From: Bufo bufo
Lineage: Eukaryota > Chordata > Amphibia > Anura > Bufonidae
Direction: 5' to 3'
Length of the DNA stretch: 64,000 bases
NCBI RefSeq assembly: GCF_905171765.1
Contig: NC_053391.1
Span: forward strand, 192,582,559 to 192,646,558
The notes under the pieces are model-generated. The model was not told the DNA's origin. It worked only from the letters and a program-made list of their open reading frames with translations, and searched no databases. The position numbers were made by a program, and so were the translations under genes. Numbering within the stretch: position 1 is the first letter of the stretch; each line of letters begins with the position of its first letter. Positions 10,863 to 22,574 of this stretch are shown here, one piece after another.

Positions 10863-12135
10863 TGTTAAAGGGAATATTAATTATTAATATTTTGGGTTAA
10901 TATCGATAATTAATATTCATAAATAGGAGTAAGTCGTCTATTGATGACTCCGCCTATTTATACTATGAATACAACTACCTGTTGCTATACCTTTCTGTGA
11001 ACTACGTGCGATGGATTATTAAGGCGGCGACCAAAAGGACTATAAACTGCGTATTAAGTCTACATTCTATATTATTGCTATATCTACAGTATATATATTT
11101 ATATTACTGGTTATATAAATATATATACATATAGACACACACCGCAATACATTAACAACACTATAAAACCTGACTACGCTAACACGACATAATCTACTAT
11201 TCCACCCCACAAACTATCTAAACATACACTCGCTTACACACATAAATAGCAGCACCCTCCCACCTAGCTATAGACTGTCCCTACAGGGTAGCAAGGGGTT
11301 TATACAATACTCAGCCGAATGCTCGTCTCTAGGGGGTTACTGCTTGTTGTAGGGGATGATCCTCGCTTGGATGCTCGTCGTTCTGGGGATGATTCTCTTC
11401 AATGGGGCTGCAGGAGTTAACTCCTCTCTGCTTGTTCCATTTTCTCCTCCCTGAGCGCAGCGCTGCTGGGTTATTTAAGCATGGTGGCTCTCACTCCCGA
11501 GCATCCCGCATCAGCCCGCGTGTCCTGGCGTGCTCTTCCAGGCAGAGGTTTGCTTTGAACCCTCCCGCCTGAGAAGTGACCACGTATCTCCAGCGTGGTA
11601 ATTACTGCGCGGGAGGTACGCGGCATACAAGGGCAGGGGAGCCCTTTTTTCCCCTGTCTTTGTAATTCAAAGCATCTCCGGCCCTGCCGGAGGTGCTATC
11701 AAGAGGCAGAGGATCTCTATTGATCCTCTGTCCTTTGAAGTGACCAAAACTGGACATAATTGTCCAGTTATCGGCATCTCCCCCCTGCAGGCACGCTGGT
11801 GTGCGCCCGCAGGAGGAATCCTCAGCTGGGGGGGCACCCGTAACTGGGGGATATTTTGCCCACTTTTAGATATAAGTATATATATATATATATATATATA
11901 AAATTGGGGCATATATATATATAAAATACATATATATCATATATGGACTGGGCTCATATACAGGAGACCCATACGTCATATATATATATATATATACAGT
12001 ACAGACCAAAAGTTTGGACACACCTTCTCATTCAAAGAGTTTTCTTTATTTTCATGACTATGAAGGCATCAAAACTATGAATTAACACATGTGCAATTAT
12101 ATACATAACAAACAAGTGGGAAACAACTGAAAATG

Positions 12136-12521
12136 TCATATTCTAGGTTCTTCAAAGTAGCCACCTTTTGCTTTGATTACTGCTTTGCACACTCTTGGCA
12201 TTCTCTTGATGAGCTTCAAGAGGTAGTCCCCTGAAATGGTCTTCCAACAGTCTTGAAGGAGTTTCCAGAGATGCTTAGGACTTGTTAGCCCTTTTGCCTT
12301 CATTCTGCGGTCCAGCTCACCCCAAACCAGCTCGATTGGGTTCAGGTCCGGTGACTGTGGAGGCCAGGTCATCTGGCGCAGCACCCCATCACTCTCCTTC
12401 ATGGTCAAATAGCCCTTACTTTCAAAGTTTTCCCAATTTTTCAGCTGACTGACTGACCTTCATTTCTTAAAGTAATGATGGCCACTCGTTTTTCTTTACT
12501 TAGCTGCTTTTTTCTTGCCAT
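12136..12521 (-). pseudogene. Tc1 transposase remnant (X2), N- and C-terminal pieces
   Basis: On the minus strand a short N-terminal piece starts at ATG 12521 (MARKKQLSKEK-type, basic helical). It runs after a stop into the C-terminal piece 12136-12408 with SPDLNPIELVW. The central catalytic part is missing. The join is the same as in the 23273 copy, showing that an already deleted element was copied. Confidence 0.75.
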
Positions 12522-12748
12522 AATACAAATTATAACAGTCTATTCAGTAGGACTATCAGCTGTGTATCCACCTGACTTCTCCTCAACGCAACTGATGGTC
12601 CCAACCCCATTTATAAGGCAAGAAATCCCACTTATTAAACCTGACAGGGCACACCTGTGAAGTGAAAACCATTGCAGGGGACTACCTCTTGAAGCTCATC
12701 AAGAGAATGCCAAGAGTGTGCAAAGCAGTAATCAAAGCAAAAGGTGGG

Positions 12749-13205
12749 ACACTTGAGTATATCCCCACGTTATCCCCTTTAGTGGTATTTCTGTGGGGTA
12801 ATATCTCTATATTTTTCTCCTATATGTGTGGTTCCACTGGACGGGATCTTTTTTTTCCTTGTGCGAGGGCCTTACTAGGGTTACCTATACAGGAAGAGAG
12901 TTCCAGTCTGGGCCACCCCTTGCGGGGCTTTTTGGACCCACCCTGTCGGGCGGACTAGGACAAGCAGGGAGGCAATAGGGCCAGTTGGTTAGACACTTCT
13001 ACACCGTCTTGCCCGCCTCTCCATACATTTGGTCCAGTCTACCACCTACATCCTTGTTTGTTATGTAATTATCTATGCTCACTCACCCCACCAGGCTGAG
13101 TGTTTGCAGGTCTTACTCGTTGTATGTCTGTAGGGGCCGTCTTTTTATCTCCTATACGTTATTAAAAGTGAAGTTTTATTGAGTATACTGCCCCTCATAG
13201 TTTTC
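12749..13205. other. Unidentified insertion inside X2
   Basis: X sequence stops at aaaaggtgg and resumes at gtggctactttgaag, leaving GTGG on both sides as a possible 4-bp duplication. The inserted piece has no coding frame of note. Its right part, gttattaaaagtgaag at 13159, looks like a retroelement end, but I cannot classify it. Confidence 0.4.
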
Positions 13206-13274
13206 CTGTGGCTACTTTGAAGAACCTAGAATATGACATATTTTCAGTTGTTTCACACTTGTTTGTTATGTATA

Positions 13275-14837
13275 CAGGGAGTGCAGAATTATTAGGCAAG
13301 TTGTATTTTTGAGGATTAATTTTATTATTGAACAACAACCATGTTCTCAATGAACCCAAAAAACTCATTAATATCAAAGCTGAATATTTTTGGAAGTAGT
13401 TTTTAGTTTGTTTTTAGTTTTAGCTATTTTAGGGGGATATCTGTGTGTGCAGGTGACTATTACTGTGCATAATTATTAGGCAACTTAACAAAAAACAAAT
13501 ATATACCCATTTCAATTATTTATTTTTACCAGTGAAACCAATATAACATCTCAACATTCACAAATATACATTTCTGACATTCAAAAACAAAACAAAAACA
13601 AATCAGTGACCAATATAGCAACCTTTCTTTGCAAGGACACTCAAAAGCCTGCCATCCATGGATTCTGTCAGTGTTTTGATCTGTTCACCATCAACATTGC
13701 GTGCAGCAGCAACCACAGCCTCCCAGACACTGTTCAGAGAGGTGTACTGTTTTCCCTCCTTGTAAATCTCACATTTGATGATGGACCACAGGTTCTCAAT
13801 GGGGTTCAGATCAGGTGAACAAGGAGGCCATGTCATTAGATTTTCTTCTTTTATACCCTTTCTTGCCAGCCACGCTGTGGAGTACTTGGACGCGTGTGAT
13901 GGAGCATTGTCCTGCATGAAAATCATGTTTTTCTTGAAGGATGCAGACTTCTTCCTGTACCACTGCTTGAACAAGGTGTCTTCCAGAAACTGGCAGTAGG
14001 ACTGGGAGTTGAGCTTGACTCCATCCTCAACCCGAAAAGGCCCCACAAGCTCATCTTTGATGATACCAGCCCAAACCAGTACTCCACCTCCACCTTGCTG
14101 GCGTCTGAGTCGGACTGGAGCTCTCTGCCCTTTACCAATCCAGCCACGGGCCCATCCATCTGGCCCATCAAGACTCACTCTCATTTCATCAGTCCATAAA
14201 ACCTTAGAAAAATCAGTCTTGAGATATTTCTTGGCCCAGTCTTGACGTTTCAGCTTGTGTGTCTTGTTCAGTGGTGGTCGTCTTTCAGCCTTTCTTACCT
14301 TGGCCATGTCTCTGAGTATTGCACACCTTGTGCTTTTGGGCACTCCAGTGATGTTGCAGCTCTGAAATATGGCCAAACTGGTGGCAAGTGGCATCTTGGC
14401 AGCTGCACGCTTGACTTTTCTCAGTTCATGAGCAGTTATTTTGCGCCTTGGTTTTTCCACACGCTTCTTGCGACCCTGTTGACTATTTTGAATGAAACGC
14501 TTGATTGTTCGATGATCACGCTTCAGAAGCTTTGCAATTTTAAGAGTGCTGCATCCCTCTGCAAGATATCTCACTATTTTTGACTTTTCTGAGCCTGTCA
14601 AGTCCTTCTTTTGACCCATTTTGCCAAAGGAAAGGAAGTTGCCTAATAATTATGCACACCTAATATAGGGTGTTGATGTCATTAGACCACACCCCTTCTC
14701 ATTACAGAGATGCACATCACCTAATATGCTTAATTGGTAGTAGGCTTTCGAGCCTATACAGCTTGGAGTAAGACAACATGCATAAAGAGGATGATGTGGT
14801 CAAAATACTCATTTGCCTAATAATTCTGCACGCAGTG
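13275..14837 (-). mobile_element. Y3: Tc1/mariner transposon with intact transposase
   Basis: The element is 1563 bp, the same length as Y2, with TA at 13273-13274 and 14838-14839. It occupies in the 5' LTR nearly the same location that Y2 occupies in the 3' LTR. Either LTR recombination copied it or the TA tract is a preferred target. Confidence 0.93.
13603..14619 (-). CDS. DD37E Tc1/mariner transposase (Y3)
   Basis: An intact 338-codon frame with all three catalytic acids. Private changes from Y4 are H125R and G334C, the latter four residues from the C-terminus. Everything else matches the Y4 reading, so this copy is very young. Confidence 0.92.
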   Translation of the reverse strand: MGQKKDLTGSEKSKIVRYLAEGCSTLKIAKLLKRDHRTIKRFIQNSQQGRKKRVEKPRRKITAHELRKVKRAAAKMPLATSLAIFQSCNITGVPKSTRCAILRDMAKVRKAERRPPLNKTHKLKRQDWAKKYLKTDFSKVLWTDEMRVSLDGPDGWARGWIGKGQRAPVRLRRQQGGGGVLVWAGIIKDELVGPFRVEDGVKLNSQSYCQFLEDTLFKQWYRKKSASFKKNMIFMQDNAPSHASKYSTAWLARKGIKEENLMTWPPCSPDLNPIENLWSIIKCEIYKEGKQYTSLNSVWEAVVAAARNVDGEQIKTLTESMDGRLLSVLAKKGCYIGH

Positions 14838-14974
14838 TATATATATATATATATATTTATTTATAGGATATACCCATATACAATGAGCCCCACTGGCCCC
14901 ATACAGGGCCAATAGACATATATATGTATATACATACATATATGCACGATTATACCAGTTCCCTTTACAAAACT

Positions 14975-15626
14975 TTATTTGTCGGACTATCAAAATAATT
15001 TTTGTGATGTTTTTTTACATTGGGCTTTTTAATATATTTTTTAAAATTTTCTTTTTTAGGTTTATATTAACTGAAAAATATTTAAAAAGTGATTTTCTTC
15101 AAACTGTAGCTCCATTTTCCTTAAATATTCAAACTGACACCAGTGTCGATCGTTTTGACAACGGCACATTTTGACTATAGAAATCTGGTATTATTGTAAT
15201 TGTACTGACCCAGAGAATGAAGGATACAGGTCAGTTTTACCACATAGGGAATACAGTAGAAACAAAACCCATAAAACTGTGGCTGAATTGCATTTTTTTT
15301 CCAATTCAGCTGCATTTGAAATTTTTTATCAGCTTCCCACTACATCATATGCAAAAATAAACGGTGCTATTAAAAATTACAACTTGTCCCACAAGCCCTC
15401 ATACGGCTATGTGAACCGAAAAATTAAAAGTTACGGCTTTGGAAAGGCAGAGAGGGAAAAGAGAAAATGCAAAAACGAAAAGAAAAAAAAAAAAAAAACA
15501 CATCCAGAGCTGAAAGGGTTAAAGAGAAAAAGTCACCACTTCTGACATGTCTGTTTTTAGCAATGCATTTTATTACACATGAAATGACACCTATTCTTAT
15601 AACTGTATGTTGTGCCTGTTAGATAT
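14975..15626. other. AT-rich unassigned DNA
   Basis: AT-rich sequence with a lysine-rich chance frame (15171-15545) that ends in an A14-type run near 15484. No homology is recognised and no element boundaries are seen. Confidence 0.4.
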
Positions 15627-16041
15627 TTAAACGGGTCATCTAGGAGAAGATATTTATGACTTATGCTCTGGATAGGCCATCAGTACCAGATCTGCAGGGA
15701 TGCAACACTCAGGACACCCTCTGATCAGCTGTTAGAAGAGGCCTTGAGCACCGCAGTCTCTTCTTAAGCCAATGACATCACTGTATATCGGTCACATGGC
15801 CTAGTTGCAGCTTAGCCCCATTCAAGTCAATGGGGCTGAGCTGCAATACCAAGCACTGCCATATATGATGTACTGCACTGTCCTTGGAAAGCTGCCAGGA
15901 GCCTGCATTGCTTACCAGAGCTTCGACTTCCTGAAACATCTGATCTGCAGGGATGCCGGGACTTGGACCCCCGCTGATGTGATAATGATGACCTATCCTG
16001 AGGATACGTAAGTCATCATTATCTTTTCCAGCATAACTCCA
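15627..16041. mobile_element. Fold-back element
   Basis: The first roughly 55 bases (agaagatatttatgactta at 15645) are imperfectly mirrored by the last 55 (taagtcatcattatctttt at 16009-16027). The stretch cctatcctgaggata is also present around the hAT copy B insertion site near 47191, indicating a dispersed family. No ORF. Confidence 0.55.
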
Positions 16042-16045
16042 TTAA

Positions 16046-16189
16046 GAATAAATTGCCAACTGGGTATTACCAATTAGGGGTGTGTCCCTGCACAGTCTGA
16101 CACTATCCAATATTAATAACTGTGACAAACTGTGCACGGAAACACCCCTTTGTCAAAGGCAATGATGGCACCCAGTTTCCAATTTATTC
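16046..16189. repeat. Hairpin-forming MITE-like repeat
   Basis: The ends gaataaattg and caatttattc are complementary, as are aggggtgtgtccctgcacag and ctgtgcacggaaacacccct further in. The whole 144 bp can fold into a hairpin. It adjoins the preceding fold-back element. Confidence 0.6.
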
Positions 16190-16710
16190 ATAAATTTATA
16201 GTAGGAATAGAGGAATGGCATAACATAGAGTTATGAAAAAAGAGGCTCCAGAAGTATTTCATGTGAAATGCAAGTAGTTTGTTAAAACAGATATGTCAGG
16301 AGAGGTGATAAATCCAGCACCAAGACACATGATAGACTTTAATTGTCATACACCCCATGAATTTGTGTGCCTCTGCACCAGTTGTTTGCGGTGCTATTTG
16401 TATAACCCAGGAATGATCATTACACTCTGAATGATCCCATATATTCCCCTAATGAGTACCTGTACTATGGATGAAACACATTGGAAGTCTTATTATGGTC
16501 TTTAATAGGGCATTTGAAGGGTAGCCCTTTGGAAGGGATCATCCTTTTCAGGGCGCTAATGTAGTTCCCTGGAGCAGGGAGTACTTTGACATTTGGACAT
16601 TTTTGGACTTTTGCCTATTTCCCCAATGGAAAGTTAAAACTTCTTACTTTATTTCACCTAAAAGGGTTAACTTTCACTGTTTAATACTGTGTAACTGCAT
16701 TTTATATATA

Positions 16711-17514
16711 TGTTATGATATATATCCTGTTCATTATCACTGTATTTACATGGCTCTGTGGAAAGGGTTAATGAATACTGAGAGACTGTTAGGGCTTTGA
16801 TTAGGAAGCTGGTAATTTTCCACAGCTGCCATAGGGTTTAAAATCCAGAGGTTGCTTACCACCATGTTTTGGAGGGAACAACCCAGGTTTGTTTACCGTA
16901 CCACCAAAAAGCAGACAGCCTGACCTTTTAAATGTCTAGTTTTAGCTCTGTTGTTATGTCTGGAAACTTGTTTCTGTCTGGAAAACCTGATGTGTCATTG
17001 CCATTGAGTATCAGTGAAGCTCTAATGTAAGTCTATACCAGATGGGAGCTGAAACAATGTATCTGTTTGTGCTGTGTTTCTCCACTCCACCCCTCCCACT
17101 AGAAGGTTCTAGTCTAGCAAAAACTGTATATAAGGAGAGCAGTCAGAGCCCCTAGTGTGCTGTAATTAGGGAACAGTGCTTGGAAGAGGAGACTCTCCCA
17201 AACTACTGAGTAACCAGAAGAAGACGCTGAGATAGGCATACGCTGCCACAGACCCTGGATCACCAGCCTTGGACCAGGGTACCAGCCTTCTGAAGAGAAA
17301 GAGGGACAGCTAGGTTAGGCCTTTCCTTAGCATCAAACCCGTCTTCTGCCAGGGAGGAGACTGGAGAAGCCAGCCCTATGCCTCGCCTGTATTGTTTTGT
17401 ATCGGAGTTCCTCCAGTAAAGAAGCACCCTGGCTTACTACAGACCCTGACTCTCTGGACTTATTTCCCATTGGGGTGCACCACGCCTTACCATCCCTTCC
17501 GGAGAGCAGCAACA
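16711..17514 (+). mobile_element. Probable LTR followed by a primer-binding-site-like sequence
   Basis: It reads TGTTATGATATAT at the left (start uncertain, possibly as early as 16557) and ends AGCAACA. In between are a TATATAAG box (17127-17134) and an AGTAAA polyadenylation-like signal (17415-17420), in LTR order. The next bases, TGTGGTGACACC, sit where a primer-binding site would be. Only a short leader-like piece follows, so this would be a 5' LTR fragment. No duplication was found. 16190-16710 otherwise shows nothing recognisable. Confidence 0.45.
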
Positions 17515-17529
17515 TGTGGTGACACCTCG

Positions 17530-18637
17530 ACGGTGTCCGGGGGACCCAGCGTAGCATTGGGGCCACCTCAAAACCGGCCACTGCACTAAACCTGTCGTTC
17601 TTCCAGAGTGCTTATCACATAGGGCATAGCAGACGGAGACAGATGACTCTGGCCCCTTCACCACCTGCAGTGATGTGCAAAGAATAACTTTATGTAACAT
17701 AGTACAATGTGAGTAAAGATGCGACTTCACGCATAGTGGTGTCATGGTTGCAATGTAGACTGACTAAACAATGCGGTCTCCTTAGTTTAATTAGAGCAGC
17801 CACAGCGCAACAGCAACATGACCCTAACACATATCCTAAGACTCTTCTACTTATAAAGTATTGGCAAGGATTCGGCTTTGCATTGTTGCTTTGTCCATTG
17901 TGTGCTATAAAGTCTGTTGGTAATTTTATGACGATATAATTAAAGTTATGTTTGAGCAACATTCTGTGATGTTGATTTAGATGAGATATTTTATATTGGT
18001 AATCTATGTTTTATATACATTGCAACAATATATAATTTTTACTTGTGTAAAACTTAATTTATCTTTCTTTTAAGTAAAAAAAAAATCTGGAAGTTCAAGA
18101 AACAGAAATCAGGAAAGAGAAATGTCCAATGGTAATGGTGGTCATTGCCTGGTAAGTTCTGACTATATCGTCCCACTATAATACTATAACTGAGCGCATA
18201 TTTTTTTAAACATTTTATTGCTTTACTTACAAATACATACAAAAAATACATTTTATACAGTCTTAAGCCCTCTTTCAACTCATTTGAGACCAAAGAGATG
18301 GGTTAAATATTTTCAATGTCATTGTGCAGTCATAAAGAAAAAAAGTTTACACAAAAATATGGTGTAATAGTATTAAGAAACATTATCACAAAAAAGTTTA
18401 AAATTATAACTATACCACTCAAGTCTTAGGTCTAAAGGTTGATGTGTCCACTTATACAGCAACCTAGACCATCTACGCAATGACAGTGTGTGCAGCAAAA
18501 AAAAAAAAAAATCAACCTAGTGTGCATTGTATTCTAATAGGAACCATCTGTTTTTTGATGCTTGCAGGAAGAGTTAGGCAAACCTACCTACTGTACAGAG
18601 GCGGACAGGGAACTTATAGAGGCCCTGGAAACACCTA
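17530..18637. other. Unassigned intergenic DNA
   Basis: No gene or bounded element recognised. It contains poly-A runs near 18075 and 18498 only. Confidence 0.4.
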
Positions 18638-18950
18638 GGGCTACATTCACACGAACGTATTCTGCTTCCATGTCCGTTCCGTTTTTTTTTGCGGATTGGA
18701 TGAGGACCCATTCATTTCAATGGGTCCGCAAAAAATGCGGACAGCACACCATGTGCTTTCTGCATCCGTATGTCTGTTCCGTAACCCCGTAAACAATATG
18801 GAGCATATCCTATTCTTGTCCGTTTTGCGGACAAGGATAGGCATTGTTACAATGGATCGACAAAGAAATCAGATCCAACACGGATGTCACACAGACATCA
18901 TCCGTATTTTTTGCGGACCACAAAATACATACGGTCGTGTGAATGTAGCC
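18638..18950. mobile_element. MITE with terminal inverted repeats
   Basis: Ends GGGCTACATTCACACGA and TCGTGTGAATGTAGCC are complementary over about 16 bp, and the element can fold over much of its 313 bp (ttgcggattgg with ccgcaaa motifs). The flanks are cta and taa, compatible with a 3-bp TWA target of PIF/Harbinger elements. A relative lies in the receptor intron at 37809-38074. Confidence 0.7.
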
Positions 18951-19972
18951 TAAAAGAGGCCCCAAATTGAAAGTGGGGCAACACAACTAGGTGGGGTCTG
19001 CAATATCATAGTGCAAAATACCATCCTATCTGAACCATATACCACAGTGCAGCACAATATATTGCTCCAAAAGCTGTCCCTCTTCTGTCATGGCCATCAA
19101 TGGATGCCCTTTTCTGTCCTCCACCGCCATTTGCCTCTGATTAAGATGTGGAGCAGCGGGTTTAGGAGATGCGAGCCACAGCAGTTTAATTCAGGAGCTG
19201 GCCCATTATGTACCCAGCCAGCAGCAGAGAGGAGGGTTTGGTGGCCCCCTGGGCATCGGTGCACCGGGAAATTTCCCTGTAATGTCTATGGGCAACCCAC
19301 CCCTGCCTACCTTTCTTGAATGACATCTATCAGCCGCTCAACGTCACTACCAGCCTCTTCCAAAACTCCGGCATATGCCGTTGTCTTGTACTCCTCTGGG
19401 ATGGACAGTGCAGCAAGTGTACTGTGCCTGGCTTCATTACTGTACTGTACATGTGTTAATTTTTGAGAACTTGTTAGAAGAGAATTTTTGTAAGACAGTG
19501 ATGAAGCTGGGTACATCACATCTGGCTGAACTGTGCACGCCTCTGGTGTGCAAGGAAACCCCACATGCCCAAGATTTGTAGGAGGCTGCTAGTGACTTAT
19601 AATGGTCGGCCAAAGTCTATCCAGCCTGGAGGGGCAGTCTTGGAGACCAAACTACTTTTACCCTTCACAGGCCATTAGCAGATGTGTGTTCATTTTCCAT
19701 GTTAAATTGTCACAAATTCCCTAGGGTATGGTGTATTTATTGGTGTCCATCAACTATTAAGGGGGACAAGGGGTGGGTGGTTGTGTGTGTGGGGGACCAT
19801 ACCCCTGGCTGAGGAAAAAGGGAAGTATATAGGCTAATATGAATCAAATAGGAACTATGTCATAAAGCTTTAATAAAATGCAGTAATAGAAATTGTGCCC
19901 AGGGTCAAACTAGCCTCGGGCAACCAGAGAAAATGATTCTTAGGGCCCAAACCCTGTATCATCAATAAAGTC
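18951..19972. other. Unassigned intergenic DNA
   Basis: Nothing recognisable on either strand. Short frames at 19307-19581 lack similarity to known families. Confidence 0.4.
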
Positions 19973-20181
19973 TAAGGCTAGTTTAACATATATGATGTTT
20001 ATTCCCAGAACAGCCTGCTGGAATTCTCCGGATTCGGCACTGCCTGGTACAAACGGAATGCCCTCTGGCCCTATTAAGTATAATGGGGTCTGGCGCAGAT
20101 CTGACCGCTGCTGTTTGTGTCTGGCCGATTCCCAGCATTTTCTGCCGGATCTACGTGCTGCAGATGTGAAACTAGCCTTAT
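19973..20181. mobile_element. Short MITE
   Basis: TAAGGCTAGTTTAACAT at the left is complementary to atgtgaaactagcctta at the right. The body has lost most fold-back symmetry. A TTA/TAA-type target is compatible with PIF/Harbinger. Confidence 0.6.
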
Positions 20182-21618
20182 AGACTCGTGATTAAAAGAA
20201 ATAGACCCTATTGGCAAGTTATTGGCTCCAAAGACAGTTCCAATGGTTTCAGAGCCAGGGCCCACCAGAAAATCCTATGATACTCTGGTTGGCCAGTCAA
20301 CATAAATTGTGCCACCTGCTTTATCATGAACCTTGTCTTCTTTTATTTCAGGAAACTATAGATGAAAATGTGTCATATGCGACCCTAAGATTTGTCAAAA
20401 CCTAACCACTTTTCAAGGCCTAACTAAATCCCAGGATGGCAGCAAACTCATGATTTGCATTGACATACAACTTATCTTAATAGCTGCTAAACACTTTTCC
20501 CTGTACTGGGTACAAGTACTGATGGCCCAAAGAAAAGAACAAAGGAAGCACCAACACGCCTGACTCACAACTTCCTGGTGCATACCTCCTCTAATAGCCT
20601 GCAAATCCAGCACAACAGATCTATAAAAAGCTTTGATTCTCATGGACACAAAACCCTGTTGCAAAACGTCTATTGGTAGCACATAGCCTCTTAGACTCAG
20701 GGCTAATAATGTTATCCATCACATATTCCCTGTAAAGCCAAATTCTCTTTTAAAAAACAGAAAGCTAAACTGGAGACTTATCCTACCACTTCTCCAAAGA
20801 ATAGATGTATTTCGGGCAATTCACCAGGAGTCATTCTTCAGATTTCTAACAAAACAGCTTTATGAGATATTTATTGAAGAACAGGAGACATGAAGACCTG
20901 CCCCATATGGTCAGTTCCGTTGGTATATCTCTGAATCTATTTTCACACCTGAACTGAAACCACTTCTTCATCAGTTTATCAAAACAACAAGATATCATTA
21001 TCAAGCCGGTGGATAGACTCTTAGGTCTTTTTGAGATACAGTTTGGCCAGAGTTTACTTCTTTCATACGAATGTGACTCTGGTGTTCCCTGGAAAGAAAT
21101 CAAGAAGCTTTATCATCATTTAAACATAGCACACTGTTTCAGATCTCTTTTAAGCCACACTTCAAATAAAAAAGAAGCATGTTATACCACATAAGCTCTG
21201 TGTGACACTACAACACTGTGTACAATTGGAGGTTCACTAGGATGTTCATTATCTTCAGTGATGGTTCTACTCATATCCTATTGAATGCAGAGAAGGGGTC
21301 TAAGCTTTTGCAGAAATGGAGGCCCACAGTACGCCCCTCAGATCCTACCCCTTGATAACCATAGACTGCCTTTTACACTCGGTCACTAAAGGTAACAGTT
21401 AATTTTGTCTCTACCATATTGGAGGTTACATATTCTATCATAGAGACTTCTCTCCACATTGTTTTGGGTTGTATTTCCCTCGACTGCTCTAATAACCAAT
21501 GTGGCATCTTTGAATCCTCAATGTGGTTTAACTTAACACAGTTTAATGGTTTGCTTTCTGTCCGTCTAACCTCCCTTTAAGATATGTGAAAAAGAAAACT
21601 TTTGTAGTAAAATTAAAG

Positions 21619-21651
<33 letters not shown>

Positions 21652-21885
21652 AAAGTTTGTACATTTATTCTTCATAGGCTCCTACATGCCTTGAGGTATC
21701 TCAACCAAACTTGGCATATATACTCTTCATGATCCAATTTAAATCCAATTTTTGATGCAGCATGCATTAAATGTATACATTAATGTAACTGTAGCTGTTG
21801 AGGCAACACCTTTTATTCTACCTCTCATCCCATAGAAACCAACCAAGCACATTTTACTACATTGCTTCTTTTAATACTTTAGACA
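20182..21885. other. Unassigned DNA with a possible retroelement fossil
   Basis: Around 20989-21012 one plus-strand frame reads DIIIKPVD, which resembles the IIIKPADKGG motif of Penelope-like reverse transcriptases, but the glycines are absent and nothing else supports it. A (TA)n tract lies at 21618-21646. Otherwise nothing is seen. Confidence 0.25.
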
Positions 21886-22020
21886 TATGTTTACCAACCT
21901 GTGGCTCTCCAGCTGTTGCAAAACGACAACTCCCATCATGTCATCATGCCTGCAGGCTGTTGGCGAACATTGAGAGTTGTAGTTTTGTATTAGCTGGAGA
22001 ACCACAGATTGGTAAACGTA
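21886..22020. mobile_element. Palindromic MITE
   Basis: Left arm gtttaccaacctgtggctct at 21889 pairs with the right arm ending agattggtaaac at 22018, and cagctgttgcaaaacgacaa with ttgtagttttgtattagctg. Arms of about 60 bp surround a short centre (gcctgcagg). Strongly hairpin-forming and non-coding. Confidence 0.75.
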
Positions 22021-22129
22021 GGCTACAGTGCTTCTTACAATACTGTAGATCTATCTCCCAACTTTTGAAAAGGTCAAAGAGGGAAAATAGCAGAGATGCC
22101 CCAAAAGTTTCCCCAGACAGTATTTGTGA

Positions 22130-22574
22130 TCCATAGTTCACCCACACAGTAGTCATGCTACTATAGTGCTCCCACAATTTATTTATACTCTCATAGTGCC
22201 CCCACACAACATTTATTCTCCCATAGTGCCCCCATACATTAGTTATGCCCCTGTTGTATATGCCAACATCGGTGAAAACACTGATGCAGACGCTTTAACT
22301 CTCTGTATGCCGTGGTCAGTGCATGTATGGAGTTAGTGGAGGAGGGGCTCCGGGAGGGCTCCCTCCCTGTCCCCATCGAGTCCCCATGCTGTGGTTACGG
22401 CAACATAGACATATTAGAAATCGCCGCATCAATGACAACCTGATCTATAAAAATATCACATGATATACCCCCTCAGGTGAATGCTGTAAAAAAAATACAG
22501 TTTCTGGATATACTAGAACTTTCTAGTGGGAGGGGTGGAGTGAAGAAGCTCAGCACAAACAGATACACAGTTAC
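22130..22574. repeat. Short degenerate minisatellite and unassigned flank
   Basis: The phrase atagtgcccccacacaac recurs three to four times with about 30-bp spacing in 22160-22245. The following 300 bp up to the hAT end at 22575 show nothing recognisable. Confidence 0.45.

Larger units (their letters stand above)
11997..13274 (-). mobile_element. X2: X-family element, interrupted and cut by Y3
   Basis: The left end CAGTACAGACC is preceded by TA (11995-11996). The element keeps the X layout, including an N-terminal transposase stub that X1 lost. A foreign segment of about 457 bp lies within its right arm (12749-13205). The right terminus is missing: Y3 begins at a TA inside the X sequence and X does not resume after it, so the far end was deleted. 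Confidence 0.8.
1729..14969 (-). mobile_element. Composite LTR retroelement, minus strand
   Basis: Both outer ends are flanked by the same 5-bp direct repeat aaact (1724-1728 and 14970-14974). The termini are TGTTAAAGG on the plus strand and TGTAAAGGG on the minus strand. Long blocks of 1729-4080 and 7063-7150 reappear at 10863-11990 and 14838-14945, so two LTRs enclose an internal region of about 3.7 kb. A minus-strand gag remnant and a PBS-like site next to the right LTR set the orientation. I see no protease, reverse transcriptase, RNase H or integrase. It is therefore non-autonomous or internally deleted. Removing the nested insertions leaves LTRs of roughly 1.1-1.2 kb. Whether it is Ty3/gypsy or retrovirus-like is not settled by the sequence. 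Confidence 0.8.
10863..14969 (-). repeat. 5' LTR of the composite element, loaded with insertions
   Basis: It begins TGTTAAAGGGAATATT on the plus strand, as at 1729, and ends CCCTTTACA beside the aaact duplication. X2 (11997-13274) and Y3 (13275-14837) are inserted in it. The tract 11100-11960 keeps the promoter-proximal part that the other LTR has partly lost. Confidence 0.75.

Noticed and set aside
15171..15545. 124-codon lysine-rich frame
   Set aside because: AT-rich low-complexity DNA with an A run. No homology and no neighbouring gene structure.
20960..21200. Possible Penelope-like reverse transcriptase
   Set aside because: Only one motif-like stretch (DIIIKPVD) is visible and the following glycines, catalytic YADD and GIY-YIG are missing. 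Not enough for a feature of its own.
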